A DNA stretch of 64,000 bases, from assembly GCA_964585785.1 (NCBI GenBank), contig CAZPFL010000003.1:1-64000 (forward strand), in the 5' to 3' direction. Position 1 is the first letter of the stretch. Every line of letters starts with the position of its first letter. The position numbers were made by a program, and so were the translations under genes. The DNA is from WHUA01 sp964585785 (lineage in GTDB: Bacteria > Pseudomonadota > Alphaproteobacteria > UBA8366). A model generated the notes under the pieces. That model saw only the letters and a program-made list of their open reading frames with translations, made no database searches and was not told the DNA's origin. This document shows positions 50,161 to 59,261 of the stretch, in pieces.

Positions 50161-51300
50161 CTATGCCGACGTCGGCGGCCGATGCGCCAGCAGGCTCAGC
50201 GCGACCAGGACAACCAGCGCAACATTGATCAAGCTGAGGCTCGCCATTTCGAGCAGAATGCCGGTAACCAGCGGACCGACCGCAGCACCGAAGTCGCGCC
50301 AGGTCTGCATCACCGCCAGCCGGTGCAAGGTGGCCTCCCCCTTCGCCCGCTGGGCGACAACGGCGGGGCCGAGCGCCGCGATCGCCGCGCGCGCGGCGAT
50401 GATGAGCATGGAGCCGGGATAGGCCGCGCCCGCTGCCAACACAACGAACCCACCGGCGAGCAGCACTGTCGCAAGAAACAGCACCTTGCCGGTACCGAAG
50501 CGATCGCCGAGAAAGCCGCCGACCGGGGCCAACAGCACTTCGCCAAACCGCCGCAGCGCAAGGATTAGCCCCGCGGCCAGCATCGCCGTCTCGGCCGAAG
50601 CCGATTTGGCCAGCATCAGCGCGACGGTCATCGCGAAGACGCCGTCGACCGCGAACCCGACAACGAAGAAAAACAGATCGAAGCGTTGCGGCTTCGGCAG
50701 CCACTGGGTCTTCTCCCGGTCGGCACGAACGCTGTCCTTCGGCAGCGCGAATGCCAGCGGCACCGCTAACAGGGAAACGAGCCCCAGGACCAGGAAGACG
50801 TCCCGCGGCCCCAGCACGCCGGCCAACCACGCGCCGACGCTCAAGGACAGCGCAGGCCCCATCTGGTTGATCGCGCGGCTGACCCCGACCCGGCTCCCGG
50901 CGCGTTCGCGGTCGGCGACGGCGTAAGACAGCGCCGCCAGGCTGAGGCCCGCAAAGGCCAATCCCCATACGATGCGGGCGCACAGCAGCACCGGGCCGCC
51001 GTCCCCCTTCCATAGGATGAGGGTCGAGCCAGCCGCCGCCATTGCCGATACGATGGCCAGCACGCGAGACCCGGCGCTTTGGCCAAAGGCCGCCACGGCG
51101 CCATAGAGGACAATGCGGGTAAGCCGGTTCGCGGCGAGCAGGACGCCGACCCAGGCAATGCCGACGCCAAAGGCCGCCGCGCTGACCGGCAGCACGACAT
51201 ACAGCAATACGTCACCCAGGCTCGCCAGGGACAGGACCCCGGCCGATATGGACGTCGGCCCCCAACCTTGGTGCGCGGCCTCCCGTACGTCGTTAACCAT
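50161..51300 (-). CDS. major facilitator superfamily transporter (2)
   Basis: The protein has 379 residues from the ATG with GGAAGG eight bases upstream; a frame 20 residues longer has no site. Ten to twelve hydrophobic segments are seen, beginning at GVLSLASLGDVLLYVVLP. A DRERAGSRVGVSRAINQMGPALSL loop and GGFLGDRFGTGKVL are the family's cytoplasmic motifs. It is an inner-membrane carrier with unknown substrate. Pairing with the convergent dioxygenase may be accidental. Confidence 0.85.
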   Translation of the reverse strand: MVNDVREAAHQGWGPTSISAGVLSLASLGDVLLYVVLPVSAAAFGVGIAWVGVLLAANRLTRIVLYGAVAAFGQSAGSRVLAIVSAMAAAGSTLILWKGDGGPVLLCARIVWGLAFAGLSLAALSYAVADRERAGSRVGVSRAINQMGPALSLSVGAWLAGVLGPRDVFLVLGLVSLLAVPLAFALPKDSVRADREKTQWLPKPQRFDLFFFVVGFAVDGVFAMTVALMLAKSASAETAMLAAGLILALRRFGEVLLAPVGGFLGDRFGTGKVLFLATVLLAGGFVVLAAGAAYPGSMLIIAARAAIAALGPAVVAQRAKGEATLHRLAVMQTWRDFGAAVGPLVTGILLEMASLSLINVALVVLVALSLLAHRPPTSA

Positions 51301-51630
51301 GTGGCAGCCTTCCGCAAAGCCGTGCCGATGGCCTCCCGCGTCCTCGCGGCAGGCCGGCACGGTTTGAGCGCGTTTAAGATTGCAATTTTATTACAACGAG
51401 CAACTGGCCGGGCACAAATCCGTGCCCTCCGGCAACCTATTGATACTTGGCCCCGATTCAGGATGAAAACGGGCGCCTGCGACCTCCGCCATGCGCCTAG
51501 TCCTTTAAGACTAGTCCCCATGAACCGGGATCGCGGCAATTTTCGTGAGCCGCGTCACATGCGGAAAACCGCCGATCTGGTCCAATAGCCCCAACACAGC
51601 AACAGGGAACGGCTCCGGTCGTCTGGAACA

Positions 51631-51828
51631 ATGCATTACGACCAGCACACTTGGCATATCGCGAAGCTGATACTCGAGCAGCACGGCCAAAACGCCATGC
51701 ACGGCGCACGGGCGGTGTCTGCTAATCTTCACAACGATCGCCGCAGCGACCGCCGCGCCGACTGCCTCGACGTCGTGCGCGCGATGGATTTCCTGCTCTC
51801 CGACGAAGGCAGCGGCACGATCCATTAA
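51631..51828 (+). CDS. small DUF6961-like protein
   Basis: The protein has 65 residues. The start MHYDQHTWHIAKLILEQHG followed by a helical AVSANLHNDRR resembles the short DUF6961-type proteins (pattern D-E-WA-A--VE--HG). The match is modest. A longer minus-strand frame over the same bases is alanine-rich and looks like a shadow. A GC-rich hairpin begins three bases after the stop. It stands alone in a spacer of more than 1 kb. Confidence 0.5.
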   Translation: MHYDQHTWHIAKLILEQHGQNAMHGARAVSANLHNDRRSDRRADCLDVVRAMDFLLSDEGSGTIH

Positions 51829-51830
51829 CC

Positions 51831-51862
51831 GATTGGCGCGGCGCCGCGGCGCCTGCCCAATC
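51831..51862 (+). terminator. GC-rich hairpin after the small gene
   Basis: GATTGG pairs with CCAATC around an inner GGCGCC/GGCGCC stem. It could end the small gene just before it, but no U-tract follows, so it is at best a weak or Rho-assisted terminator. Confidence 0.35.
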
Positions 51863-52340
51863 GCCTGACAGGCCGCCGCGACGTCCTCGGCCATCTCACG
51901 CGCACCAGAAGCGCGGGACCGGCGCGCGCTGCGGCAATCCGACGCGCCCGCGCAGGTCTATCGCCGCCACCGGCAAGCGCCGGGCCTCGAAAACCGCCAT
52001 ATCCGCCCCATTACACCGGGAACCGTGACAGGCCCCGTGGATATGAAGCAGCCCCGGCAAGCCCGGCCCGGGCCGGCTGACGGGCTGTCCCGCCGCTTTG
52101 CGATTGCACGGCGTGTGTTTAAATGACGCATTCGCGAGATGGCCCCGACGATGGTACTGATCGGCAAGCCGGTTTCACGAACGGCACGAGCACGGTATAA
52201 AATCCGGCCGAACGATATAAGAACAGGCGCATCGCGCTTTTGGGAGCAACGCTGAGAGGCATACTTGATCCTTGGAAATTCAACGCTTTTGTCTTCGGGA
52301 CACTTGGCCTGACCGCCCGTTTCGGCGGACCTGATACGTC
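51863..52340. other. 478-base spacer before the ABC operon
   Basis: No protein-like frame is seen on either strand. The right half is less GC-rich and contains TATAAAAT (near 52197) and TACTTGATCC (near 52262), which could belong to the promoter of the ABC operon. The assignment of individual boxes is not firm. Confidence 0.35.
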
Positions 52341-53309
52341 ATGGCCAGCATGATCGAAACCCGAAATCTGACAAAGAGATTCGGCCTCATTACCGCCGTC
52401 GACGACGTCACCTTGTCGGTCGAGGCCGGCGAGGTCCTTGGTTTTCTCGGCCCGAACGGCGCCGGCAAGTCGACGGCCATGAAGATGGTCACCGGCTTTC
52501 TGGAGCCCACGTCGGGAAGCGCCAGCGTCTGCGGGCACGAGGTTCTCGATGACCCGGTCGCCGTCAAGCGCGCGTTGGGATACCTGCCCGAAGGCGCGCC
52601 GACCTACGGCGACATGACGCCCCTCTCCTATCTAGGATTCGTCGCGCAGATCCGCGGCTTCGACGGCGCGGAGAAGCGCAAGAGGATCGATGCCGTCGTC
52701 GAAAAGGTCGCGCTGGAAGAAGTGCTGCGCCAGCCGATCGAAACCCTGTCCAAGGGCTTTAAGCGACGCGTCGGCCTCGCGCAGGCGATGCTGCACGACC
52801 CGCCGGTTCTCATCATGGACGAGCCCACCGACGGGCTCGATCCCAATCAGAAGCGCCACGTCCGCGCGTTGATCCGTGAGATGGCAAAGAACAAGGCGAT
52901 CGTCATCTCGACCCATATCCTGGAGGAAGTCGACGCCGTCTGTACGCGCGCGGTGATCATCGCCCGCGGCAAGATACGCGCGGACGGCCGTCCCGATGTG
53001 TTGCGCGCGCAGGCGGCCAATCACAATTCGGTCCTGATCACGGCGTCGCAGAAGGACGCGGAGACGATCCGGCGAAAGATCGCCAATTTGCCCGACGTCA
53101 AGGCGGCGGAGATCATTGGCACGGTGGACGGTATCTCCAAGCTCCGCATTTCACCGAAGCGCGCCAAGTCCATCGCGACCGATGTCGCCGACCTCGTGCG
53201 CTCGGCTGCGTTGCCCGTCCAGGAGATTTTCGTCGAACAGGGATCGCTCGACGACGTCTTCTGGGACATGACGATGGGGCATTCCGGCGGCGGTGCCAGC
53301 CATGCGTAA
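52341..53309 (+). CDS. ABC transporter ATPase, GldA-type
   Basis: The protein has 322 residues. Walker A is GPNGAGKS, the signature LSKGFKRRVG and Walker B VLIMDEPTDGLDP. The C-terminal extension to about 310 is typical of GldA/NosF/CcmA-like exporters. The next gene, the permease, overlaps it by eight bases. Starts at 52341 and 52350 are both possible. It is the first gene of a four-gene operon with Gld-type membrane proteins. Confidence 0.9.
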   Translation: MASMIETRNLTKRFGLITAVDDVTLSVEAGEVLGFLGPNGAGKSTAMKMVTGFLEPTSGSASVCGHEVLDDPVAVKRALGYLPEGAPTYGDMTPLSYLGFVAQIRGFDGAEKRKRIDAVVEKVALEEVLRQPIETLSKGFKRRVGLAQAMLHDPPVLIMDEPTDGLDPNQKRHVRALIREMAKNKAIVISTHILEEVDAVCTRAVIIARGKIRADGRPDVLRAQAANHNSVLITASQKDAETIRRKIANLPDVKAAEIIGTVDGISKLRISPKRAKSIATDVADLVRSAALPVQEIFVEQGSLDDVFWDMTMGHSGGGASHA

Positions 53310-54036
53310 CATCTTCATCATCGCAAAGCGTGAGCTCGGAACCTATTTCGGCACGCCGCTCGCCTACGTCTTCATCGTGATCTTTCTCGCCTTGACCGGC
53401 GCGCTCACCTTCTATCTCGGCGGCTTCCTTTACAATGGAGAAGCGGATCTTCACGTTTTCTTCGTCTACCACCCATGGGTCTACCTGCTGCTCGTGCCGG
53501 CCGTGGCGATGCGCCTATGGGCCGAAGAGCGGAAGACCGGCACGATTGAAAATCTCATGACGCTGCCGGTCTCCACCTACGAGGCGGTGCTCGGCAAGTA
53601 TCTCGCCGCCTGGGTCTTCTGCGGCATTGCGCTCGCCCTGACCTTTCCGATCTGGATCACCGTCAACATTCTCGGCGATCCGGACAACGGCGTGATCATC
53701 GCCAGCTATCTCGGCAGCTTTCTCATGGCCGGCGCCTTTCTCGCGATCGGATCCTGCATGTCCGCGCTGACCAAGAACCAGGTCATCGCCTTCGTCATCG
53801 CGGCGACCGCCTGTTTCCTGTTCACCATGAGCGGGCTCGATCTCGTCCTGAATTTCTTCCGCGGCTGGGCGCCGGACTGGTTCGTGGACGCGGTCGCGTC
53901 GCTCAGCTTCCTCACGCATTTCAACGCCGTCACGCAGGGGCTGATCGAAGCGCGTGACCTGGTCTTCTTCATTTCGCTCATCGCGTTTTGGCTGTTCGCC
54001 AACGTGGTCGTCGTCGACTTGAAACGGGCGAGCTGA
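53302..54036 (+). CDS. ABC transporter permease, GldF-type
   Basis: The protein has 244 residues from the ATG inside the ATPase stop region (ATGCGTAA overlap); a GTG nine bases earlier is a less likely start. Six hydrophobic segments are seen, beginning at PLAYVFIVIFLALTGALTF. RLWAEERKTGTIENLMTLPVS is the usual cytoplasmic coupling loop of ABC-2 permeases. It forms the inner-membrane channel with the ATPase. GldF works with GldG in gliding bacteria, but the same pair occurs widely in non-gliding bacteria with unknown substrate. Confidence 0.9.
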   Translation: MRNIFIIAKRELGTYFGTPLAYVFIVIFLALTGALTFYLGGFLYNGEADLHVFFVYHPWVYLLLVPAVAMRLWAEERKTGTIENLMTLPVSTYEAVLGKYLAAWVFCGIALALTFPIWITVNILGDPDNGVIIASYLGSFLMAGAFLAIGSCMSALTKNQVIAFVIAATACFLFTMSGLDLVLNFFRGWAPDWFVDAVASLSFLTHFNAVTQGLIEARDLVFFISLIAFWLFANVVVVDLKRAS

Positions 54037-54044
54037 GGATGCGG

Positions 54045-55979
54045 ATGCTGGGTCGCCTGAAAACCATGACAAAGAGCGAGCGCTCGATCGTCGGCCTGGG
54101 ACTGGCGCTCGTCCTGCTCTTCGCGGTCAATATCTTCTCTAACGTTGTGCTCAAGCCGTACCAGCTCGATCTGACACAGGGCAAGCTGTTCACCGTCTCG
54201 AAGGGCACGAAGACAATCATCAAGGGCATCGACGAGCCCATCGTGTTGCGGCTGTTTTTCACCAAGGTGATGGGCGAAGGGAACCCGCAGCACACCCAAC
54301 TCTTCCTTCACGTGAAAGAGCTGCTGGAACGGTATGCGAGCCTCTCGAAAGGCCGCATTCGTCTCGAGCTGTTCGACGCCGCGCCTTTCTCGCCGGCCGA
54401 GGACAAGGCGGAAGCGTTCGGCCTCACCGGCATCGCCTATAACGAAGCGGGCGATCTGGGTTACTTCGGCCTAGTCGGCACCAACAGCACCGATGACGTC
54501 GAGCTGGTTAAGGCCTTCACGCCCGACCGCGAGCCGTTCCTCGAATACGACATCTCCAAGCTCATCTATCGCCTCACGAACCCGAAGAAAAAGGTCATTG
54601 GCCTGATCAGCTCGATGCCGATCGGCGGCGCGGGCGCCGTCCCCAATCAGGAAGGTCCCCGCTGGCCCATCATCGATCGCGTCCGCGAATCCTTCGAGAT
54701 CCAGGCGCTGCCGTCCTACATCGACAAGATTCCGGACAACATCGACGTCCTCTGGATCGTCCATCCGCGCAAGTTCGATAAATTCGCGCTCTATGCGATC
54801 GACCAGTTCGTGCTGCGAGGCGGGCATGTGCTGGTCTTCGTCGACCCGCTGTTCGAATCGAGCGCAAAGATCAGCCCGACGATCTCGCCCGAACAATCCG
54901 ACTTCAATCGTTTGCTCAACGCCTGGGGTGTCTCGCTGGTGCGCGGCAAGGTTGCCGGCGACCTCGATGCCGCCCGCCGCGTGCGCGTGCAAACCCCCGA
55001 GGGTCGCACCGCCATCGCCGACTACGTAGGCTGGCTCACGCTCACCCCGCGCAACTTCGATCTGAGCGATGTCGTCACCAGCGACATCAAGACGCTGAAC
55101 ATGGGAACCGCCGGCATATTGGATCCCGTGCCGCGGCCCGGCGTGAAAGTCACGCCGCTCATCACCACCGGCAAGAGGTCGATGGAAATCGACGAGCGGA
55201 AATTCGAGGGGCAGCCCGACGTCGTCGGCCTCTTCCGTAACTTCCAGCCGGATAACCGCAAGCTCATCCTTGCCGCGCGGTCGACCGGCATCGCCAAGAC
55301 GGCGTTCCCGGAAGGCCCGCCCACGATCAAGGTGACGCCGCCCTCCAGCGGCGGCGCGGCAAAGCCGAAGACATTGGCGTCGGACCAGGCACCGCAGCTG
55401 ATGCAAGCCAAAAAGCCAATCGACGTCATTACCGTCGCCGATGTGGACATGTTGTATGACGAGTTCTGGGCCGACGTTAAAGACAAAGACGGCCAGCAGA
55501 CATTCGTTCCTACCGCCAACAATGCCGACTTCGTCGTCAACGCCCTGGACAATCTCACGGGAAGCAACGCGTTGGCGGAGCTGCGCGGCCGCACGGCCAC
55601 CAGCCATCCGTTCTATATGATCCAAAGGATCCGCCAGGACGCCGAGCAGAAGTTCCGCCAGAAGGAAAAAGAGCTCCAGGAACGTCTCGCCCAGTCGCGC
55701 AGCCAGATGGAAGCGATGCTGGACCGCGACACGCGCGGCAGCGGCGCGACGCTCAGCCGCGCCCAGCGGGAACAGCTGAACACGTTCCGCAAGAAGATGC
55801 TGACCGTGCGCAAAGAGCTGCGCGATGTTCAGCGCTCCTTGCGCATCGATCTGGAACGGCTGGATGTGTGGCTGAAATTCTTCAATATTGCGGCAATCCC
55901 CCTGCTGCTTGTCCTTGGGGTCTTGGTGGTGAGCCTGTATCGCCGCCTGCGGGGCGGCCCGGTCAAGCGCAGCGAATAG
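54045..55979 (+). CDS. GldG-type ABC auxiliary protein (DUF4350/ABC_transp_aux)
   Basis: The protein has 644 residues from the ATG with GAGG six bases upstream; other ATGs at 54039 and 54066 are in frame. An N-terminal helix (GLGLALVLLFAVNIFSNVVL) and a C-terminal one (FFNIAAIPLLLVLGVLVVSL) flank a large periplasmic part. The motif NIDVLWIVHPRKFDKFALYAIDQFVLRGGHVLVFVDPL is the conserved centre of the family. A coiled coil precedes the last helix (DAEQKFRQKEKELQERL). It is thought to be the substrate-handling part of this transporter. Confidence 0.88.
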   Translation: MLGRLKTMTKSERSIVGLGLALVLLFAVNIFSNVVLKPYQLDLTQGKLFTVSKGTKTIIKGIDEPIVLRLFFTKVMGEGNPQHTQLFLHVKELLERYASLSKGRIRLELFDAAPFSPAEDKAEAFGLTGIAYNEAGDLGYFGLVGTNSTDDVELVKAFTPDREPFLEYDISKLIYRLTNPKKKVIGLISSMPIGGAGAVPNQEGPRWPIIDRVRESFEIQALPSYIDKIPDNIDVLWIVHPRKFDKFALYAIDQFVLRGGHVLVFVDPLFESSAKISPTISPEQSDFNRLLNAWGVSLVRGKVAGDLDAARRVRVQTPEGRTAIADYVGWLTLTPRNFDLSDVVTSDIKTLNMGTAGILDPVPRPGVKVTPLITTGKRSMEIDERKFEGQPDVVGLFRNFQPDNRKLILAARSTGIAKTAFPEGPPTIKVTPPSSGGAAKPKTLASDQAPQLMQAKKPIDVITVADVDMLYDEFWADVKDKDGQQTFVPTANNADFVVNALDNLTGSNALAELRGRTATSHPFYMIQRIRQDAEQKFRQKEKELQERLAQSRSQMEAMLDRDTRGSGATLSRAQREQLNTFRKKMLTVRKELRDVQRSLRIDLERLDVWLKFFNIAAIPLLLVLGVLVVSLYRRLRGGPVKRSE

Positions 55980-56027
55980 GAACGGCGGGCGGCTTCCGAA
56001 CGGCGATGGCGATCGAGGGAAAGGCAA

Positions 56028-57077
56028 ATGAGTAGGAAAGCGCTCAGCTATCTCGCAATCTGCACGGTCATCGCCGTCGTTGCAGCCATCTGGGCGGTGC
56101 ATCAGGAATGGTCGCGCTGGGATTCAAACCAGTACGGCACCAAGCTCTTTCCCGAGCTCGCCAGCAAGCTCGACGATGTCGCGCGGGTCCGGTTGCGTCA
56201 CGGCAACACGACAATCACGCTCGACCGAACCGCGAAGGGTTGGGCGGTTCATGAGGCTGACGACTACCCGGCGCATGCCAACGCCATCCAGGAACTGCTA
56301 TATGCCCTTTCGGAGTCGCGGCGGCTCGAGCCCAAGACCCAGGAGGCCAAGAAATACGCCAAGCTCGAGCTCGACGATCCCACGCAACCAAAGTCGAAAG
56401 CGAAACGGATCGACGTATTCGACAAGAACGGTAACACCCTAGCCAGCCTGATCCTGGGGAAGGACAACATCCTTCTCCAGACGATCAGCGACGGCGGCGC
56501 CTATGTCCGGCTCCCCGGGCAAAAGCAGACTTGGCTCGCCAGCGGCAACCTCGTCGCGGGTGACGACTTCAAGGACTGGCTCGATAACCCGATCATGAAT
56601 GTGCCGCGGCAACGGATCGCCCGCGCCGTGCTGATCCACCCGAACGGCGACCGCATGGTCGTGGTCAAGTCTCCGAAAGATCCCGGAAAATTCATCCTCG
56701 AGGGCATGGCCAGTGATGAAAAGCTGATCAGCCAGTATTATCCCAGCGATATCGTGCGGGTCTTCGAAAAGTTCGAGATCGATCAGGCGCAGCGGGCCGA
56801 CAAGGTCAAGTTCCCGCCGAAAGCAACGATCAAGGGCGCGTATCACACGATCGAGGGGATGACGATCAACTTCGAGCTGACGATGATCGACGGCAAGGGC
56901 TGGATGCGCTTCGACTCCATCACGACGGACGGCACGCCGTCCGCCGGCCTTGAGGCGGACCGCAAGGCGATCGAGGCGAATACGAAAGGATGGGCCTTCC
57001 TCCTGCCCGAATACGAGTCGATCCATCTGAAGAAAACCCGTGCGGAAACGGTGGAGAAGGTAAAACCGCAGTCCTGA
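56028..57077 (+). CDS. DUF4340 family membrane-anchored protein
   Basis: The protein has 349 residues with one N-terminal helix (ALSYLAICTVIAVVAAIWAV). The repeated DUF4340 pattern is seen: KLDDVARVRLRHGNTTITLDRTAKGWAVHEADDYPA and later DWLDNPIMNVPRQRIARAVL. It has GGGAAAGG before its ATG and follows the GldG gene by 48 bases. DUF4340 genes commonly accompany GldF-GldG transporters. Its role is unknown, probably as a periplasmic accessory subunit. Confidence 0.88.
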   Translation: MSRKALSYLAICTVIAVVAAIWAVHQEWSRWDSNQYGTKLFPELASKLDDVARVRLRHGNTTITLDRTAKGWAVHEADDYPAHANAIQELLYALSESRRLEPKTQEAKKYAKLELDDPTQPKSKAKRIDVFDKNGNTLASLILGKDNILLQTISDGGAYVRLPGQKQTWLASGNLVAGDDFKDWLDNPIMNVPRQRIARAVLIHPNGDRMVVVKSPKDPGKFILEGMASDEKLISQYYPSDIVRVFEKFEIDQAQRADKVKFPPKATIKGAYHTIEGMTINFELTMIDGKGWMRFDSITTDGTPSAGLEADRKAIEANTKGWAFLLPEYESIHLKKTRAETVEKVKPQS

Positions 57078-57197
57078 GGCAAAGACGCCGCGGCTACCTC
57101 TTGATACGGCCTCGCGCGGCTGAGAAGATCACCTTGCTACCCTTTCCGTCCCCCCAGCGAGAGCTTGATCCGTTTATCCGCCAGGAATCCCGTCCCC

Positions 57198-59252
57198 ATG
57201 GTTCGAATTGGCCTCGATGTCGGCGGCACGTTTACGGATTTCACCGTGTTCGACAGCGCGCGCGGCGAGGTCCGCCACCATAAGGTCGCCTCGACGCCCG
57301 CCAATCCGGCCGACGCGATCCGGCTCGGCCTGGCGCAGATCCTCGAGAAATTCGGCATCGATCCCGGTGATGTCCATTTTCTCGGCCATGGCACGACGGT
57401 CGCGACCAATATGGTGCTCGAGCGCAAAGGCGCGAAAACCGGCCTGATCACGACCCGCGGCTTTCGCGACGTGCTGGAGATCGGCCGCCAGACTCGGCCG
57501 AACCTATACGACTATACGGAGCGAAATCCGCTTCCGCTGGCCGTCCGGCAGGACCGGCATGAAATAGGCGAACGCACCCTTGCGAACGGCACGATCGAGC
57601 ATCCCTTGGACGAGGCCGAACTTCGGGCTGCTATTCGTGCCCTGAAGGACGCAGGCGCCGAGAGCATCGCTATCTGCTTCCTGCACAGCTACCAAAATCC
57701 TGATCACGAGCGCACGGCCCGGCGCATCGTGACGCAAGAACTACCCGCCAGCTACGTCAGTACCTCCAGCGAGGTCGTCCCGGAATTCCGCGAATACGAA
57801 CGGATGTCGACGACGGTGATCAACGCCTATGTCGGGCCGCGCATGGCGCATTATTGCGCGCGTCTGGCGGGTGACGTGAAGGGGCTGGGCATCGAGACCG
57901 CCCCCTGGACCTTCCATTCGGGCGGCGGGCTCGTATCGCTCGATACGGTGCAGCAGCTTCCCGTCCGAACCTGCCTTTCCGGTCCCGCCGCCGGCGCGGT
58001 CGGCGCCGCCCGCATCGCCGAACAGGCCGGCATTCGCGACATCGTGACCTTCGATGTCGGCGGGACCAGTACCGATATCTCGCTGATTACGGACGCCGCG
58101 CCGCGCCTGACGGCCGGACGCCAGGTCGGCGGCTTTCCGATCAAGACGCCGATGCTCGACATCCACGTGATCGGCGCCGGCGGCGGCAGCATCGCCTGGA
58201 TCGACGAGGCCGGCGCCCTCAAGGTCGGCCCGCAAAGCGCCGGCGCCCATCCCGGGCCCGTCTGCTACGGCGCGGGCGGCGACGAGCCGACCGTCACCGA
58301 CGCTAATCTTTGCCTCGGGCGCCTGCCGCAAGGGGCGCTCCTGGGCGGCGCCATGACGCTCGACGCGGATGCGGCGCGGCATGCGATCCAGGACCGCATC
58401 GCGCGGCCGCTCGGTCTTTCGCTTGAAGCGGCGGCCTATGGCATTCTCCGGGTGGCGGTAGCGAATATGAGCCGCGCCATCCGCTCCGTCAGCACGATGC
58501 ACGGGCACGACCTCGCCAATTTCGCGCTGATGGCCTTCGGCGGCGCCGGCCCTTTGCACGCAGGGGACGTCGCCCGCGAGTGCGATTTCAAGCGCATTCT
58601 CCTGCCGCTGGAGCCCGGCACCCTCTGTGCCCGCGGAATCCTGGTCTCGGATATCTGTCTCGATTTCGTCCGCACCGTCATGGCGGCGGCAGATGAGGCG
58701 GGATGGACGATCGTATGCGATCACTTCGGCCAGATGCGGTCCGAAGGCGAGGCCTGGCTCATCCGCGAGGGCGTCGAGGCCGACCGGCGCCAATATCGCT
58801 TTGCCGTGGACGCGCGTTACGAGGGCCAGAATCACGAAGTCCGCGTCGCCATCGACCAGCCGTCGCCGCACGGCTTCGCCGACTTCGAGAAAGCGTTCGA
58901 GGAGACCCACGCCCGCGAATACGGACACAGCATCGAAGGGCATCGCATCGAGATCGTGAACTGCCGGCTACAGGCGGTCGGCATCGTTCCAAGCGCAGCC
59001 ATGACGCAACCTGGCGCCGCCGCGAGCGTCGGCGACGCGATCCACGATCGCCGGCCCGTCTATTACGGACCGGACCACGGATGGCTCGAGGTGCCGATCT
59101 ACCGCCGCGACCGCCTCGCCAGTGGCGCCGCGATAGCCGGCCCCGCGATCATTCAAGAGATGAGCTCGACCACCGTCCTGCTGCCGGGGCACACCGCATC
59201 GGTAGACGCCGTCGGCAACATCATCGTCGCAACAGAGCCAGCAGCGGGATAA
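57198..59252 (+). CDS. hyuA: hydantoinase/oxoprolinase subunit A
   Basis: The protein has 684 residues from the ATG giving RIGLDVGGTFTDFTVFDS. The ATP-site runs FLGHGTTVATNMVLERKG and FDVGGTSTDISLI, the GAGGGSIAW loop and AFGGAGPLHA are typical of the HyuA/5-oxoprolinase alpha family. With HyuB it hydrolyses a cyclic amide such as N-methylhydantoin or 5-oxoproline, or carboxylates acetone-like ketones, at the cost of ATP. The ten-base gap to hyuB shows one operon. Confidence 0.92.
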   Translation: MVRIGLDVGGTFTDFTVFDSARGEVRHHKVASTPANPADAIRLGLAQILEKFGIDPGDVHFLGHGTTVATNMVLERKGAKTGLITTRGFRDVLEIGRQTRPNLYDYTERNPLPLAVRQDRHEIGERTLANGTIEHPLDEAELRAAIRALKDAGAESIAICFLHSYQNPDHERTARRIVTQELPASYVSTSSEVVPEFREYERMSTTVINAYVGPRMAHYCARLAGDVKGLGIETAPWTFHSGGGLVSLDTVQQLPVRTCLSGPAAGAVGAARIAEQAGIRDIVTFDVGGTSTDISLITDAAPRLTAGRQVGGFPIKTPMLDIHVIGAGGGSIAWIDEAGALKVGPQSAGAHPGPVCYGAGGDEPTVTDANLCLGRLPQGALLGGAMTLDADAARHAIQDRIARPLGLSLEAAAYGILRVAVANMSRAIRSVSTMHGHDLANFALMAFGGAGPLHAGDVARECDFKRILLPLEPGTLCARGILVSDICLDFVRTVMAAADEAGWTIVCDHFGQMRSEGEAWLIREGVEADRRQYRFAVDARYEGQNHEVRVAIDQPSPHGFADFEKAFEETHAREYGHSIEGHRIEIVNCRLQAVGIVPSAAMTQPGAAASVGDAIHDRRPVYYGPDHGWLEVPIYRRDRLASGAAIAGPAIIQEMSSTTVLLPGHTASVDAVGNIIVATEPAAG

Positions 59253-59261
59253 GGACACGCC

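Noticed and set aside
51500..51522. Palindrome CTAGTC-CTTTAA-GACTAG
   Set aside because: It is short, has no U-tract, and no gene or promoter boxes are tied to it.
51511..51894. 127-codon minus-strand frame opposite the small DUF6961-like gene
   Set aside because: Alanine/valine-rich without domain; the plus-strand gene has a family-like start and a hairpin after its stop.
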